From NCBI RefSeq assembly GCF_003853705.1, contig NZ_QTQI01000004.1:124001-188000 (forward strand): a stretch of 64,000 nucleotides of DNA, read 5' to 3'. Positions 63,296 to 64,000 of the stretch are shown piece after piece. Position numbers and translations under genes: made by a program. Position 1 is the stretch's first letter; each line of letters starts with the position of its first letter. The stretch comes from Burkholderia sp. Bp8992 (GTDB lineage: Bacteria; Pseudomonadota; Gammaproteobacteria; Burkholderiales; Burkholderiaceae). The notes below the pieces were generated by a model, which was given only the letters and a program-made list of their open reading frames with translations, had not been told where the DNA came from and did not search any database.

Positions 63296-64000
63296 TCAAG
63301 CGTTATCGGAATAAGGTCCGAGCCGCCCACGCAAACCATCTCTGATTCCACGCCATACCATCGCAAGATGCTCCCCGCGACGATCCGGGAAAAAACAATA
63401 GATCACGACTCGAAATGGCAACTTCACGAGTTCCGTGGATTTCCATTTCAACGGCATCGATGCACGCTTCATCAATGCGATTGCATTGCGGAACTGATAA
63501 TAGTGACGAATCGGTCCATGCATGGGATAACGACGCCCCAATACCTGAACAGGCTCGCCTCCCAGCTCGTGACTCATCCGCAACCAGGGAATCCCCCAAA
63601 CATGATAGCCGCGCTGCTTCGCACGAATGCACCATTCGAGATCGACGAAGTCGATGAATAGCGACTCGTCCATTGCGCCAACGTCTTTCCAGCATTCAAG
63701 GTTGATGCAGGATCCGGACGAAATGAGGAAGTCAACGTCGATGGGTACGTCGCCAACCGGAGGTATCCGCTGGAGCCGTCCCCATCCGAACCGGACAAAC
63801 GGTGCGACACCACGCAGACGTCGATCCTCATAAGCGGGGCCGATCAGCGCAACGCGGCTACCCGACTCCCGGGCCTGGACGATTAGTTTCGGCAGATCCG
63901 TCAGCAAGGACTGAGGCGGCTCGCTGTCCTGATCAAACAACAACGCGACATCGCAACCCGCGTGAATCAGAGCGCCGACCCCCTGATTGAACGCCATCGC
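63296..64000 (-). CDS. GT2 glycosyltransferase, rhamnosyltransferase-like (5' end beyond window)
   Basis: C-terminal 233 or more residues of a family 2 transferase; the reading frame is open to the window edge, so the start lies beyond 64000. The visible part begins MAFNQGVGALIHAG, corresponding to the N.GIAxAxNxGI motif after about 70-80 missing residues. It has VALLFDQDSEPP as the DxD region, FLISSGSCIN, and ESLFIDFVDLEWCIRAKQRGY, the typical acceptor-side motif of rhamnosyltransferases. The C-terminal 60 residues are basic and amphipathic. It belongs to the O-antigen locus. Confidence 0.85.
   Translation of the reverse strand, partial: AMAFNQGVGALIHAGCDVALLFDQDSEPPQSLLTDLPKLIVQARESGSRVALIGPAYEDRRLRGVAPFVRFGWGRLQRIPPVGDVPIDVDFLISSGSCINLECWKDVGAMDESLFIDFVDLEWCIRAKQRGYHVWGIPWLRMSHELGGEPVQVLGRRYPMHGPIRHYYQFRNAIALMKRASMPLKWKSTELVKLPFRVVIYCFFPDRRGEHLAMVWRGIRDGLRGRLGPYSDNA

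Noticed and set aside
47270-64000. Insertion sequences or transposase remnants in the O-antigen island
   Set aside because: Despite signs of exchange, no transposase motif or terminal inverted repeat was recognised.

Overview
The window is high-GC DNA that reads as a Burkholderia chromosome, probably chromosome 1 of the Burkholderia cepacia complex. The evidence is gene content and order: the urt/ure nitrogen block, kdoO between waaA and waaC, the protein O-glycosylation cluster next to the LPS core genes, and wbiI-wbiH-wbiG. Species assignment rests on recognition only, because no search was run.

Region 1 (1-20 kb) is ordinary housekeeping and metabolic DNA. It holds a YggT membrane protein, a DUF190/CrcB pair, a secreted S53 peptidase, a sirtuin, a NudK-like hydrolase coupled to a small DUF4406 protein, a DeoR regulator with repeated upstream motifs, a split chromate transporter, a LysR-controlled MFS/CoA-transferase/methylmalonyl-CoA decarboxylase-like unit, SMR and LysE exporters, an enolase-superfamily dehydratase, a cupin, tRNA-Gly(CCC), trmB, uppP, a DUF1439 lipoprotein with a YkgJ protein, hemN, a PIMT-like methyltransferase and a rhodanese.

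Region 2 (21-32.7 kb) is a complete urea uptake and hydrolysis block, urtABCDE-ureDABCEFG. Two exact matches to the sigma-54 -24/-12 consensus, upstream of urtA and upstream of ureA, point to nitrogen control. UreE carries a His/Asp tail made from a perfect hexanucleotide repeat.

Region 3 (32.7-43.3 kb) is the LPS inner-core set (waaA, kdoO, waaC, on the minus strand) and a phosphomannomutase. It is followed on the plus strand by the five-gene general protein O-glycosylation cluster (flippase, GT2, GT4, GalE-type epimerase, initiating transferase).

Region 4 (43.4-64 kb) is a variable O-antigen locus. A conserved wbiI-wbiH-wbiG part gives way to accessory DNA with lower GC by eye and mixed strands. 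This part has several glycosyltransferases, an acetyltransferase, an opposite-strand sulfotransferase, a 1131-residue methyltransferase/coiled-coil/GT/GT fusion, one Wzm permease flanked by two paralogous Wzt ATPases that both have C-terminal carbohydrate-binding domains, a 718-residue double-GT2 protein, a zinc-ribbon methyltransferase and a truncated GT2 at the window edge. I read it as an ABC-transporter-dependent O-polysaccharide system. The fusion is a candidate cap or ruler protein whose coiled coil is built from heptad-phased repeats. This is the most interesting system in the window.
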